From Miltoncostaea marina (GTDB lineage: Bacteria > Actinomycetota > Thermoleophilia > Miltoncostaeales > Miltoncostaeaceae): 64,000 bases of DNA. Made by a program: the position numbers and the translations under genes. Below the pieces are notes generated by a model. It worked only from the letters and a program-made list of their open reading frames with translations. It was not told the DNA's origin and did not search any database. The DNA is taken from positions 1,550,001 to 1,614,000 of the forward strand of contig NZ_CP064655.1 in the NCBI RefSeq assembly GCF_018141525.1, written 5' to 3'. Below, one piece after another: positions 23,310-31,995 of the stretch; position 1 is the first letter of the stretch; every line of letters starts with the position of its first letter.

Positions 23310-23995
23310 AGGACGTCCGCGTGGAGCTGGTGGTGGTGAGCGTCCGCGACCGGGCGGCGAACGCGCTGCTCGTGCGCCTGCCCGGCAGCGTCTGGGCGCT
23401 CCCCGGGGCCGCCGTCGCGCCGGGGGTGACCCTCGAGGCGGCGGCGCACGCGGCCCTCGCCGACCAGACCGGCGTGCGCGGGGTCGCGCTCGAGCAGCTC
23501 TACTCGTTCGACCGGCGCGGGGGGGAGGCGGTCTGCGTGGCGCACCTCGGGCTCGTGTCGGCCGGGCGCCACCCGCTCGCGCCCGGGCCCGCCGTCGTCG
23601 AGGTGCGCTGGTTCCCGCTCGACGACCTGCCCGCCCTCGACACCGATGCGACGCAGGTGCTGGAGTACGGCCGCTCGCGGGTGCGCGCGAAGGCCGCCTA
23701 CGCGCCGATCGCCCTGCAGCTGCTGCCCGAGATGTTCACGCTCGGCGAGCTGCAGACGGCGTACGAGGCCGTGCTCGGGCACGACCTCGACACCCGCAAC
23801 TTCCGCCGCGACGTGCTGGCCGCGGGCATCGTGGAGCCGGCCGGTCGCTCGCGCGCCGACGGCCCCGGCCGGCCGGCCGGCCTCTACCGCTCGTGCGGCG
23901 GCGACTTCCAGGTGCTCGCGCGCGAGCGGCGCATCGCGCGCGCGATCGCGGGCGCGCCCGAGCCCGAGCCCGACCCGGAGCCCGCCGGCGGCTGA
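23306..23995 (+). CDS. Nudix-fold transcription regulator, NrtR-like
   Basis: A 229-residue protein: an N-terminal Nudix fold (1 to about 135) and a C-terminal winged helix of about 75 residues with FTLGELQTAYEAVLG and LDTRNFRRDVLAAGIVE, the signature of NrtR regulators of NAD metabolism. The Nudix box is degenerate: GVTLEAAAHAALADQTGV lacks the catalytic RExxEE, so it should bind a ligand such as ADP-ribose rather than hydrolyse it. It is coupled to the MBL hydrolase through ATGA. cinA lies 12 kb away, but no NAD biosynthesis gene adjoins it, so its regulon is unknown. It ends in an acidic/proline tail (PEPEPDPEP). Confidence 0.78.
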   Translation: MKDVRVELVVVSVRDRAANALLVRLPGSVWALPGAAVAPGVTLEAAAHAALADQTGVRGVALEQLYSFDRRGGEAVCVAHLGLVSAGRHPLAPGPAVVEVRWFPLDDLPALDTDATQVLEYGRSRVRAKAAYAPIALQLLPEMFTLGELQTAYEAVLGHDLDTRNFRRDVLAAGIVEPAGRSRADGPGRPAGLYRSCGGDFQVLARERRIARAIAGAPEPEPDPEPAGG

Positions 23996-24075
23996 GCCGC
24001 GGCCGGCGGCCGCCAGGGACGAAGCGCCCGCGCCGCCGGGGCGCGCGGGCCGCCGAGGCGATCCGGGCCCCGTGG

Positions 24076-24081
24076 TAGCCT
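24076..24081 (+). promoter_or_regulatory. -10 element (TAGCCT) for the 24.1-25.2 kb operon
   Basis: TAGCCT leaves a leader of about 27 nt before the ATG at 24115, which has a GAAAGGGG ribosome site (about 24103-24110). This is one of the non-leaderless promoters here. Confidence 0.45.
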
Positions 24082-24114
24082 GCGGGCGGTTCGTCGACGG
24101 GTGAAAGGGGCGCG

Positions 24115-24360
24115 ATGGCGCACGATGATTCGAGGTACGAGGGCCTGCCGGCGACGTGGCCGTTCCGGGTCGCGGGCACCGTCTTGATCGTGGCGTTCTG
24201 CTGGTTCTGCTTCGGCTTCGCGGTCGAGGACATGGGCGACGAGCTCGCGAACCACCTGCCCGTCTTCTACTCGCTGATCCTCGTGGCGATCGTCTTCGTC
24301 GTGGGCGGCGCGGCGTACAACCTGGCCCAGTCGCGGAAGCGCAGGCAGACCGGGGTGTGA
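24115..24360 (+). CDS. Small two-span membrane protein
   Basis: An 81-residue protein with two predicted transmembrane helices, residues about 18-35 (VAGTVLIVAFCWFCFGFAV) and 49-69 (VFYSLILVAIVFVVGGAAYNL), and a basic C-terminus (SRKRRQTGV) that should face the cytoplasm. No family recognised. It overlaps the next gene (stop TGA with GTG at 24357), suggesting an operon with the 91-residue protein and yqgE. Confidence 0.65.
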   Translation: MAHDDSRYEGLPATWPFRVAGTVLIVAFCWFCFGFAVEDMGDELANHLPVFYSLILVAIVFVVGGAAYNLAQSRKRRQTGV

Positions 24361-24632
24361 GCGCCCCGTCCGCGGCGGCGGGCGGCGACGCGCGGACCTT
24401 TCACGACGTCGCCCGCACGGGCGTCGACCGCCTCGTGGCCCTCTCGCGCGCGGGGGCGTGGCCCGAGGCGGTCGACGTGGCGCGCTCGCTGAAGGCGACC
24501 TTCCTCGAGGCCCGGCCGGTGCTGGGCCCGATCCCGCCGGAGGTGTTCGACGGGGCGCTCGCCGCCTGCCTCGCCCGGGACGCCGAGGAGCTGGACGACT
24601 TCCTCGACCTGGCGCGGGAGATCTTCCCATGA
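24357..24632 (+). CDS. Small helical protein of unknown function
   Basis: A 91-residue, probably soluble helical protein containing FHDVARTGVDRLVALSRAG and an acidic C-terminus (DAEELDDFLDLAREIFP). No family recognised. The GTG start overlaps the previous stop, and its TGA overlaps the ATG of yqgE (ATGA), so it is sandwiched in a coupled three-gene operon. Composition and codon usage are like the neighbours. A longer open frame starting at 24156 is only a shadow of the upstream membrane protein. Confidence 0.6.
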   Translation: MSAPSAAAGGDARTFHDVARTGVDRLVALSRAGAWPEAVDVARSLKATFLEARPVLGPIPPEVFDGALAACLARDAEELDDFLDLAREIFP

Positions 24633-25186
24633 GCGAGCCGCCCGGCAACCGCCGCGGGCGGCTGCTGGTGGCGGCCCCGGCGCTGGCCGACCCCAACTTC
24701 CACCGCGCCGTGGTGCTGATGCTCGAGCACTCGGAGGAGGGGGCGCTCGGGCTCGTGCTCAACCGGCCCACGCCCCTCGTCTCGCGCGAGGCGCTCCCGC
24801 CGCACCTGGCGGAGGTCATGCCGGACGACGAGCGCGTGCACCAGGGCGGCCCGGTACAGCCGGACGCGGTGATCCTGCTCGCCGACTTCGGCGACGTGGC
24901 GGCGGCGGCCGGCGTCGCCTTCGGCAGCGTCGGCATCGTCGACCCCGAGGGCGATGGCGCCCGCGACGGCGACGTCCGCGCCATCCGCGCCTTCGGCGGC
25001 TACGCCGGGTGGGGCGAGGGCCAGCTCGAGCAGGAGCTGGCGGAGGAGGCCTGGCTCGACGCCGAGCCGCGCGTCGAGGACGTCTTCACCGACGACCCCG
25101 ACGGGCTCTGGAGCCGCGTCCTGGACCGCAAGGGCGGCTCCTGGCGCTTCATCGCCCGGATGCCGGAGGACCCCTCGCTCAACTGA
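24629..25186 (+). CDS. yqgE: YqgE/AlgH family protein
   Basis: A 185-residue member of the UPF0301 (AlgH/YqgE) family. The start GRLLVAAPALADPNFHRAVVLMLEH and the segment ALGLVLNRPT are diagnostic, as are VHQGGPVQPD and RAFGGYAGWGEGQLEQEL. The biochemical role of the family is unsettled; it has been linked to alginate regulation in Pseudomonas. The ATG overlaps the previous gene by 4 bp. The stop faces sigA across a 75-bp gap with a strong hairpin. Confidence 0.9.
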   Translation: MSEPPGNRRGRLLVAAPALADPNFHRAVVLMLEHSEEGALGLVLNRPTPLVSREALPPHLAEVMPDDERVHQGGPVQPDAVILLADFGDVAAAAGVAFGSVGIVDPEGDGARDGDVRAIRAFGGYAGWGEGQLEQELAEEAWLDAEPRVEDVFTDDPDGLWSRVLDRKGGSWRFIARMPEDPSLN

Positions 25187-25217
25187 GCCGCGGTCCGGTC
25201 CGGCGGGCGGGCCCGGC

Positions 25218-25246
25218 GGCGGCCGGCGCGCGGGGCGCCGGCCGCC
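25218..25246. terminator. Bidirectional hairpin between yqgE and sigA
   Basis: GGCGGCCGGCGC (25218-25229) is perfectly complementary to GCGCCGGCCGCC (25235-25246) around a 5-nt loop. It is the only structure between two converging stops. No T-run, as is usual in such GC-rich DNA. Confidence 0.5.
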
Positions 25247-25261
25247 GGGGCGGTACCGCTG

Positions 25262-26344
25262 CTACCCGAGGCGCCCGGAGTCCGGGAGCGAGCCGAGCTT
25301 CTGCAGCGACTGGCTCTCCACCTGGCGGATGCGCTCGCGGGTGACGTTGAACATGCGCCCGAGCTCGTCGAGCGTGCGGGGCTTCTCGCCGCGCAGGCCG
25401 TAGCGCAGCTCGAGCACCCGGCGCTCCCGGTAGGAGAGCTGGTCGAGCAGGTCGCGCAGGGCCTGCTCGCGCAGGCTCGTCTCCGCCGAGACCTCCGGCG
25501 GCGGGCTGTTCTCGTCCGCGAGGAAGCGCCCGAGCTCGGACTCCTCCTCCTCGCCGACCGGCTTCTCCAGCGAGACCGTGGGCTGCGCGCTGCGCAGGAT
25601 CTCCTCGACCTCGTCGGGCGGCAGGCCGGCGGCCTCGCCGATCTCCTCGACGGTGGGCTCGCGGCCGAGCTGGCCGATCAGGACGCGCTCGGCGCGGCTG
25701 ATCTGGTTCAGCTTCTCGACCACGTGCACCGGGATGCGGATCGTGCGGCCCTTGTCCGCGAGGGCGCGGGTCACGGCCTGGCGGATCCACCAGGTGGCGT
25801 AGGTCGAGAACTTGAAGCCGCGGCGCCAGTCGAACTTCTCGACCGCGCGCACGAGGCCGAGCGTGCCCTCCTGGATCAGGTCCAGGAAGGGGAGGCCGCG
25901 GCCGCGGTAGCCCTTGGCGATCGACACCACGAGGCGCAGGTTGGCCTCGACCATCTGCTGCTTGGCCGCCTGGTCGCCGAGCTCGATCCGCTTGGCGAGG
26001 CGGACCTCGTCGGCGGCGGTGAGCAGCGGCACGCGGCCGATGTCCTTCAGGAAGAGCTGGAGGGCGTCGGTCGTCGCCTCGACGGTGGTGGCGGTCTTGC
26101 GCGGGCGCTCGACCTCCTCGGCCATCTGGGCGGCGCGGGCGCCGGCCTCCGACTGCTCGAGGAGCTCGACGCCGGCCTCCTCGAGGTGCTGATAGACCGC
26201 CTCGACCGCCTCGGCGTCCAGCCCGAGCCCGTCGAGGACCTCGGCGACCTCCTCCATGCCGAGGAAGCCCATCTCCTGCCCGCGGACGATCAGCTCTCGG
26301 AGCTCACCGTCGCGCGTCAGCCCGGTAACCTGCTGCGTCGTCAT
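25262..26344 (-). CDS. sigA: Primary RNA polymerase sigma factor (RpoD/SigA)
   Basis: A 360-residue group 1/2 sigma-70. Region 1.2/2.1 begins near residue 90 ([21 protein letters not shown]); region 2.2-2.4 contains [24 protein letters not shown] and [17 protein letters not shown], which bind core and the -10 element. Region 3 follows, and region 4 ends with [19 protein letters not shown] for the -35 element. Region 1.1 is short and acidic. The ATG is preceded by GGAGGCGG. A conserved TTGACG/TAGTCT promoter lies about 190 bp upstream. No second copy is visible in the window, so the primary rather than an alternative factor is likely but not proven. Confidence 0.9.
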   Translation of the reverse strand: MTTQQVTGLTRDGELRELIVRGQEMGFLGMEEVAEVLDGLGLDAEAVEAVYQHLEEAGVELLEQSEAGARAAQMAEEVERPRKTATTVEATTDALQLFLKDIGRVPLLTAADEVRLAKRIELGDQAAKQQMVEANLRLVVSIAKGYRGRGLPFLDLIQEGTLGLVRAVEKFDWRRGFKFSTYATWWIRQAVTRALADKGRTIRIPVHVVEKLNQISRAERVLIGQLGREPTVEEIGEAAGLPPDEVEEILRSAQPTVSLEKPVGEEEESELGRFLADENSPPPEVSAETSLREQALRDLLDQLSYRERRVLELRYGLRGEKPRTLDELGRMFNVTRERIRQVESQSLQKLGSLPDSGRLG

Positions 26345-26537
26345 CCGCCTCCGTTCCCGCGTGGGGTCCCCGTACGTGTCGCGCGGTGACGATCCGCCGG
26401 CGGGCGGGCGGTCTGGCCCGGCGCGCTGTCGGAGAGCACCACGGAGCCGATCCCGGGTCGAGCATCGCGGGCAACCGCAAAAAGGGACCCCTCCTCATCC
26501 GCGAGTGGTCCCCCCTCGACCGCGACCGGCCAGAGCG

Positions 26538-26568
26538 AGACTATGTTGCGCCCGGCGCGTGTCGTCAA
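26538..26568 (-). promoter_or_regulatory. sigA promoter (TTGACG ... TAGTCT)
   Basis: On the - strand, TTGACG (26568-26563) and TAGTCT (26543-26538) are 19 bp apart; a shifted -10 CATAGT gives 17 bp. It leaves a leader of about 185 nt before the sigA ATG, the longest leader seen here. The 253-bp gap 26345-26597 holds nothing else convincing. Confidence 0.5.
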
Positions 26569-26597
26569 GTCCCGCCGCCCGTGACGAACGGCCATGC

Positions 26598-27635
26598 TCA
26601 CCGGTACCCGCAGACCGGCCAGGGGGCCGGGCCGCGCTGGGCGTAGAGCAGGGCGGCGAGCCGATCCTGCTCGGCCTCCGGGGCGGCGGCGGGGTCGCCG
26701 GTGCCGCCGAGCGACTGCCAGGTGCCCGGGTCGAACTGGTACTTGCCGCGGTACTGGCCGCTGGCGGAGACGGCGCGCGGGTTGCCGCCCGACTCGCACT
26801 GGGCGATGCGCTCCAGGTGTGCCGGGGCGCCGCCCGACGAGGGCGCCGGGCTCGCGGGCGCCGCGGGCGCCGCGGGCGCCGGGGCGGAGGGCGCGGCGGC
26901 GGCCGCGGGGGCGGGGCCGGTGGCGGCGGGCGCGCCGCCGCCGGCGCGGTCGCGCAGGGCGCGCTCGGCCAGGGCGTCGGCGGCGGCCGCGGCCGCCGCC
27001 GCCCGGCGGCGCTCGGCGGCCGCCGCCTCCGCGGCGACCAGGCGGTCCAGGCGCGAGCGCGCCTGGGCGAGGGTCGAGCGGCGGTCGGCGATCAGCCCCT
27101 CCAGCTCCTGCAGGCGCTCCCGCGACTCGCGGACGCTGGCATCGACCCCCGCGCGGCTGCGCTCGAGCTCGGCGCGCAGGGCCGTGAGCCGCCCCCGCGT
27201 GCGCTCGAGCTGCTCGACGACCTCGCGGTCGCGCCGGCCGATCGACTCCAGGGCCCGCTGGGCGTCGACGGCCTCGGTGAGCCCGCCCGATGTGAGCATG
27301 ATCTCCACGAGCGTCGGCCGCTCCTGGGCGTAGAGCGCTCGCAGCCGCTGCCCGAGGCGCTCGACGCTGACGCGGTGGGCCCGGCGCGCCTCGGCGAGCG
27401 CGACGTCGGTCTCGGCGATGCGCCGGCGCAGGTCCTCGGCCCGCCGCACCGCGGCGGCGTGGGCGTCCGCCGCCTCGCCGGCGCGGGCGTCGATCGCGAG
27501 CACCTGTGCCTCGAGCTCGCGCACCTCGCTGCGCTGCGCGTCGATCACCTGGGGCGCGGCGCTCGCGTGCACGCCCAGCACGGCCAGCGCGCCGGCCAGG
27601 GCGAGGCCCGCGGCAAGGAGGAGCCGACGGTGCAT
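26598..27635 (-). CDS. Secreted Rpf-like transglycosylase with N-terminal coiled coil
   Basis: A 345-residue secreted protein. It has a signal peptide (HRRLLLAAGLALAGALAVLGVHASA), a long coiled coil (residues about 30-215, PcsB/CwlO type, with EVRELEAQVLAID and RDREVVEQLERTRGRLTALR), an Ala/Pro-rich linker and a C-terminal resuscitation-promoting-factor fold of about 75 residues: ERIAQCESGGNPRAVSASG with the catalytic Glu, then YRGKYQFDPGTWQSLGG. Rpf domains cut peptidoglycan glycan strands and promote regrowth; the coiled coil probably keeps the enzyme inactive or docks it on an FtsEX-like complex (inference). ATG start; the family supports this N-terminus. Confidence 0.85.
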   Translation of the reverse strand: MHRRLLLAAGLALAGALAVLGVHASAAPQVIDAQRSEVRELEAQVLAIDARAGEAADAHAAAVRRAEDLRRRIAETDVALAEARRAHRVSVERLGQRLRALYAQERPTLVEIMLTSGGLTEAVDAQRALESIGRRDREVVEQLERTRGRLTALRAELERSRAGVDASVRESRERLQELEGLIADRRSTLAQARSRLDRLVAAEAAAAERRRAAAAAAAADALAERALRDRAGGGAPAATGPAPAAAAAPSAPAPAAPAAPASPAPSSGGAPAHLERIAQCESGGNPRAVSASGQYRGKYQFDPGTWQSLGGTGDPAAAPEAEQDRLAALLYAQRGPAPWPVCGYR

Positions 27636-27790
27636 GGGGCGCCGTCCCTCGACGGGGGCGCTGACGGGTGGGCAGTCCATGACGGTCTGTCGCGGTGGCG
27701 CGGGGGCGGTCTGGGCGTACCTGCCCGGCGCGGGGCGCACCGTACCAGAGGCCCGGTGGTGGCGACGCGGGCCGGGCATCCCCGGCGCTC

Positions 27791-29476
27791 ATGGCGCGGG
27801 CCCGCGGCGCCGATGTCCCCGGGGCCGTGCAGGCACCGCGCCCACAGCCGGGACCCACCCGGCCCGTCGCCCTGGTCGTCTCCGACGCCGCGCTGACGCG
27901 GCACCGCCTGGCGCGGCGCCTGGGGCGCGCCGGCGCCGACGCGTCGCGGGCGGTCGACCCGTGGCGCGCGGCGGACGAGATCGCCCGCCGCGCGCCCGAC
28001 GTGGTCGTGTGGTCGGCGCCCGCGCACGAGGCCCTCGCCCGCGAGCTGCTCGGCGGCCCGGCCGGCGGAGCGATCGTGCTCGTGGCCCCGGCCGGGGCGG
28101 CCGCCGGCAGGATCGTGGCGGCGCTCGAGGCCGGCTTCGCCGACGTCGTGCGCGCCGACGCCCGCGGCGCGGAGGTGGTGGCCCGCGCGCTGGCCGTGGC
28201 GCGACGGGCGGGGCGGATGGCCGCGGCGGCGGCCGACGCGGACGCCCTGCGCGCCCTCGTCGACGCGAGCCCCGACATCCTGGCGCGGGTGGCGCCCGAC
28301 GGCAGCCTGCTGCACGTGTCCGCCGCGGTGCGGGACGTCCTCGGCGACGACCCGGGCCGCCTGGCGGGCGCGCGCGCCGCCGACCTCTGGCACCCCGACG
28401 ACCGCGAGCGGACGGCCCGCGCGCTGGAGGGCGACGGCGGGTCGCTGCTGCACCGGGTGCGCCGGCGGGGCGGCGGGTGGGTGTGGCTCGAGACCACGGC
28501 GCGCGCGCTGCGCGATGATCACGGGCGCCTGCGGGAGACCCACACGGACTCACGCGACGTCACCGAGCGCGTGCGCGCGGAGGCCGAGCGCGAGGCGCTG
28601 GCCCGCGTGACCGCCGCCGTGGCGGCGGCCGCGCCGCTGCCGGAGGTGGCCGGCCTGGTCGCGGGCGAGGCGGCCGCCCTCTGCGACGTCGACGGCGCCG
28701 CCGTGGTGCGCTTCGCGGGCGACGAGGGCGTGGTGGTCGCCGCGGTCGGCCCGGCGCGGAGGGCGGGCGACCGCATGCCGCTCGCGACCCTGCCCGGGGG
28801 CGACCTGGTGCTGCCGGTGGTGGCCGACGGCCGGCCGTGGGGGATGGTCCACGCGCCCGGCGCCCGCTCGGGCCGGCCCGACGGGCCCCGCCGGGCGCGC
28901 CCGCTGGCCGACCTGCTCGCGCTCGCCGTGGCCAACGCCCGGGCGCGGGAGCGGCTCGTGGCCCTCGCGACCACCGACGGGCTGACCGGCCTCGCCAACC
29001 GGCGGGTCTTCCACGAGCGTCTGGCGGGCGAGGCGGCCCGGGCGCGGCGCGCCGGCCGGCCGCTGAGCCTGGTGATGATCGACCTCGACCACTTCAAGGC
29101 CGTCAACGACACCCACGGCCACCAGGCGGGCGACGAGGTGCTACGCGCGATGGCGACGCGCCTGCGCGAGACCAGCCGGGCGGGCGACGTGGTGGCCCGG
29201 TTCGGCGGCGAGGAGATGGCCTGGCTGCTGCCGGACGCCGCGTGGGCCGACGCGCTCGAGGCGGCCGAGCGGCTGCGCTCGCGCATCCGCGGCGAGCCGG
29301 TCGGCGCCGCCGGGCGGGTGACGGCGTCGCTGGGCGTGGCCGAGATGGACGGGCGCGGGCCCGAGGACCTCGTGCGCCGCGCCGACCTGGCGCTCTACCG
29401 CGCCAAGGCGGGCGGGCGCGACCGCTGCGTCGCCTGGGCCACCGGGATGGAGGCTACGGCAGCTCCGTCCGGGTGA
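27791..29476 (+). CDS. PAS-GAF-GGDEF signalling protein (probable diguanylate cyclase)
   Basis: A 561-residue cytoplasmic protein. A receiver-like domain occupies about 25-135 (VALVVSDAALTRHRLARRLG), without a clear phospho-acceptor Asp. A PAS domain follows (ALVDASPDILARVAPDGSLL, about 150-265), then a GAF domain (about 270-395), then GGDEF (about 405-555). The active-site motif is GGEEM (472-476) instead of GGDEF/GGEEF, so only the fifth position differs. The RxxD inhibitory site (463-466) is intact at the standard 5-residue spacing, which argues for an active, product-inhibited cyclase. A PilZ gene, a possible c-di-GMP receptor, lies 12 kb away. The stop overlaps the convergent permease gene by 23 bp. 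Confidence 0.85.
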   Translation: MARARGADVPGAVQAPRPQPGPTRPVALVVSDAALTRHRLARRLGRAGADASRAVDPWRAADEIARRAPDVVVWSAPAHEALARELLGGPAGGAIVLVAPAGAAAGRIVAALEAGFADVVRADARGAEVVARALAVARRAGRMAAAAADADALRALVDASPDILARVAPDGSLLHVSAAVRDVLGDDPGRLAGARAADLWHPDDRERTARALEGDGGSLLHRVRRRGGGWVWLETTARALRDDHGRLRETHTDSRDVTERVRAEAEREALARVTAAVAAAAPLPEVAGLVAGEAAALCDVDGAAVVRFAGDEGVVVAAVGPARRAGDRMPLATLPGGDLVLPVVADGRPWGMVHAPGARSGRPDGPRRARPLADLLALAVANARARERLVALATTDGLTGLANRRVFHERLAGEAARARRAGRPLSLVMIDLDHFKAVNDTHGHQAGDEVLRAMATRLRETSRAGDVVARFGGEEMAWLLPDAAWADALEAAERLRSRIRGEPVGAAGRVTASLGVAEMDGRGPEDLVRRADLALYRAKAGGRDRCVAWATGMEATAAPSG

Positions 29477-30185
29477 GCCGGCGGGCCGCCGCCCAGGTGG
29501 CGAGGGCGCCGATGATCAGCAGGATCGCCACCGCGGCCCCCGCGGAGGCGTCGGGCGCGTTGACCCGCTGCACGCCCTCCACGGCGATCGCCCGGCCGTA
29601 GGCCGCGATCGAGAGGCGATCGGCCGACGCGGCGAACGTCGCGATCGAGCCCTCCCAGAGCAGGATGTAGAGCACCCCGATGACGACCGGACGGCGGGTG
29701 GTCATCGACAGCCAGGCCGAGACGGCGCAGTAGCAGAGCGACGACAGCGCGACGCCGGCCAGCGGCCACGCGAGCTGGCCGGCGGTGAAGCGGTCGCCCA
29801 GGCTGATGGCGGCCGCGGCGACGATCGAGGGCACCAGCAGCGCCAGGGCCAGCGTCCAGGCGGCCAGCACCTTCGTCAGCACGAGCGTCGTGCGCGAGAG
29901 AGGGGTGGCGGCGAGGTACAGGATCGTGCCGTCCTCGCGCTCCTCGCCGATCGCGCTCGCGCCGATCACCACGGCGACGAACGCCGTCACCGTGGGGATG
30001 ACGAGGCGCTGCAGCAGGCGCGCCCAGAAGATGCGTGGGTCGATCTCGCCGGCGCTCGCGAAGACGATGGCGGCGACCACCGGCACCAGCACCAGCACCG
30101 ACAGCGCCACCAGTCGGCGCCCGGCGACCAGGCTGCGCAGCGTGAGCCGGTAGACCGGCCACGAGACGCCGGGCGGGCCGGTCAC
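29454..30185 (-). CDS. ABC-2 type transporter permease
   Basis: A 243-residue integral membrane protein with about six hydrophobic spans (for example LVALSVLVLVPVVAAIVF and LALALLVPSIVAAAAI). The EREDGTILYLAATPLSRTTLVL segment is typical of ABC-2 permeases. It is the last gene of the four-gene exporter operon. GTG start overlapping the ATPase stop (GTGA), so it should pair with the ATPase at 30182-31117. Substrate unknown; such systems export drugs, lipids or polysaccharides. Its 3' end overlaps the convergent GGDEF gene by 23 bp. Confidence 0.8.
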   Translation of the reverse strand: MTGPPGVSWPVYRLTLRSLVAGRRLVALSVLVLVPVVAAIVFASAGEIDPRIFWARLLQRLVIPTVTAFVAVVIGASAIGEEREDGTILYLAATPLSRTTLVLTKVLAAWTLALALLVPSIVAAAAISLGDRFTAGQLAWPLAGVALSSLCYCAVSAWLSMTTRRPVVIGVLYILLWEGSIATFAASADRLSIAAYGRAIAVEGVQRVNAPDASAGAAVAILLIIGALATWAAARRLTRTELP

Positions 30186-31117
30186 CGGCCCACGCCCCGG
30201 GCGCGCTCGTGCAGGTAGGCGTAGACGCTCTCGAGGTCGTCGCCCACCGGCTCCACCCGGCGCAGCCGCGCGCCGGCGTCGCGCGCCAGCGGGGCCAGCC
30301 CGCGGGTGAAGCGCTCGACGTCCTCGCACTCGACGACGATCGCGCCGTCGTCGAGCCGCACCGACTCGACGAGGCCCGCGCCGACCAGCTCGCGCGCGAG
30401 GGCGCGGGCGGCGCCGGGCGCCTCGATGCGGAAGCTGCGGGGCCGCTCGGCGATGAGCTCCCGGATGGCCGCGGTCGCCCCGCTCGCCACCAGGTGGCCG
30501 TTGACCAGCACGATCACCCGCGGCGCCATCCGCTCCACCTCGTGCAGCACGTGAGAGGACACGAGCACCGTGCGCCCCTCCTCGCCGAGCCGGTGGACGA
30601 GCTCGACCACGTGGCGGCGGCGCCCCGGGTCGAGGCCGTTGAGCGGCTCGTCGAGCAGCAGCACCTCAGGATCGTGGGCCAGCGCCTGGGCCAGCTTCAC
30701 GCGCTGGCGCATGCCGTGCGAGAAGCCCTTCAGCCTGCGGTCGGCCGCGTCCGCCAGGCCGACCTCGGCCAGCGCGCGGTCGGCGGCGGCCTCGGGGTCG
30801 GCGACGCCGCGCAGGCGGGCACACAGCGCGACCATCGCCCGCGCGGTGAGGAACGGCCACAGCGCGTCGCGGTCGTGCGCGATGCCGATGCGCCGGTAGG
30901 CGGCCGGGTTGGCCGCCAGGTCTTCGCCGAGCACGCGCACGGTGCCGCTGCTCGGGCGGGTGAAGCCGGCGCAGAGCTTCAGCGCGGTCGACTTGCCGGC
31001 GCCGTTGTGCCCCAGCAGGCCGGTGACGCCGGGCTCGAGGGCGAACGAGACGTCGGCCAGGGCGACGGTGTCGCCGTACCAGCGCGAGACGCCGTCGAAG
31101 ACGAGGGGCGCGCTCAT
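30182..31117 (-). CDS. ABC transporter ATP-binding protein
   Basis: A 311-residue ATPase of the ABC-2 exporter class. Walker A GHNGAGKST (near 37-45), signature FSHGMRQRVKLAQAL (the canonical LSGGQ reads FSHGM, common in this class), Walker B EVLLLDEPLNGLDP and the H-loop VLVSSHVLHE are all present. About 90 residues after the core form a regulatory tail typical of CcmA/DrrA-like ATPases. ATG start, overlapping the upstream permease stop as ATGA. Confidence 0.88.
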   Translation of the reverse strand: MSAPLVFDGVSRWYGDTVALADVSFALEPGVTGLLGHNGAGKSTALKLCAGFTRPSSGTVRVLGEDLAANPAAYRRIGIAHDRDALWPFLTARAMVALCARLRGVADPEAAADRALAEVGLADAADRRLKGFSHGMRQRVKLAQALAHDPEVLLLDEPLNGLDPGRRRHVVELVHRLGEEGRTVLVSSHVLHEVERMAPRVIVLVNGHLVASGATAAIRELIAERPRSFRIEAPGAARALARELVGAGLVESVRLDDGAIVVECEDVERFTRGLAPLARDAGARLRRVEPVGDDLESVYAYLHERARGVGR

Positions 31118-31995
31118 CCCTCGGCGCCGCGCCGGTAGCGGAACAGCAGCACCGCGGCGGCGACGCCCACCACCACGGCGTAGACGAGCCCCCACTGCCA
31201 CAGGTCGTTGGGGATGTCGTCGCTCGCGTCGGGGAAGAGCTCGCCGGCGAACGAGATGGGCAGCACGGAGAGGTTCATCAGCTGCACCGCGTCGCTGTCG
31301 GGGAAGACCTCGCTCAGCAACCCGCCGACGATCGTCGGCGCCACGAGCAGCAGCAGGTAGCCGCCGACGGCGAACGCCCGGCGCGTGGTGAGCGACGCCA
31401 CCGCCAGCCCGATCACGGCGTAGTAGACGGCGTTGACGAGGCCCGCGGCCACGATGCGGGGCAGCTCGTCCCACGTGTCCTGCAGGTAGGCGAGCGGGAA
31501 CTCCTCGAAGACCAGCACGCCGCAGTAGAGGACGAGCAGCGGCACGAGAGTCACCAGCAGCAGCGGCACGACCGCGGCCAGCAGCCGCCCGGCCAGGTAC
31601 TCGCGGCGGCTGACCGCGGTCGAGAAGTAGAGCGCCAGCGTGCCGTCGCGGCGGTCGGGGCACAGCAGCTCCGGCGTGGTGACCGCCGCGAACACGAGGA
31701 TCACCACCCCGATGATCGCCTGGTACTCGGAGTAGGGCAGGGCGTCCGAGAGGTCGATGCCGCTCTGCTCTGCGAACAGCGCGCGCACGCCGAGCACGAT
31801 CACCGCCGGCGCCACCGCCAGCAGGATGAGCGCGATCGGGATCGCCTTCGCCCGCCAGCCGCGCCGCGCGCCCAGGGAGCGCAGGGCGCCCCAGCGCGCC
31901 AGCGACAGCACCCCCGCCCAGCGCCCCCGGCGGACGCCGGAGTAGCGCGAGTAGCGGACGTCGCTGACCTGGGCGTCGCCGGCGCCCGTGCTCAC
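31114..31995 (-). CDS. ABC-2 type transporter permease
   Basis: A 293-residue membrane protein with about six spans. A cytoplasmic N-terminus of some 50 residues with many Arg and Tyr precedes AIPIALILLAVAPAVIVLGV. The CPDRRDGTLALYFSTAVSRREYLAG loop is the ABC-2 signature region, matching the loop in the second permease of the operon. GTG start, overlapping the first ATPase stop; its own stop overlaps the second ATPase start. It probably forms a transporter with the ATPase at 31992-32942, or all four subunits make a heteromeric complex. Confidence 0.8.
   Translation of the reverse strand: MSTGAGDAQVSDVRYSRYSGVRRGRWAGVLSLARWGALRSLGARRGWRAKAIPIALILLAVAPAVIVLGVRALFAEQSGIDLSDALPYSEYQAIIGVVILVFAAVTTPELLCPDRRDGTLALYFSTAVSRREYLAGRLLAAVVPLLLVTLVPLLVLYCGVLVFEEFPLAYLQDTWDELPRIVAAGLVNAVYYAVIGLAVASLTTRRAFAVGGYLLLLVAPTIVGGLLSEVFPDSDAVQLMNLSVLPISFAGELFPDASDDIPNDLWQWGLVYAVVVGVAAAVLLFRYRRGAEG

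Noticed and set aside
26304-26498. Short - strand open frame in the sigA leader
   Set aside because: Low-complexity Arg-rich translation overlapping the sigA start; no ribosome site or family.
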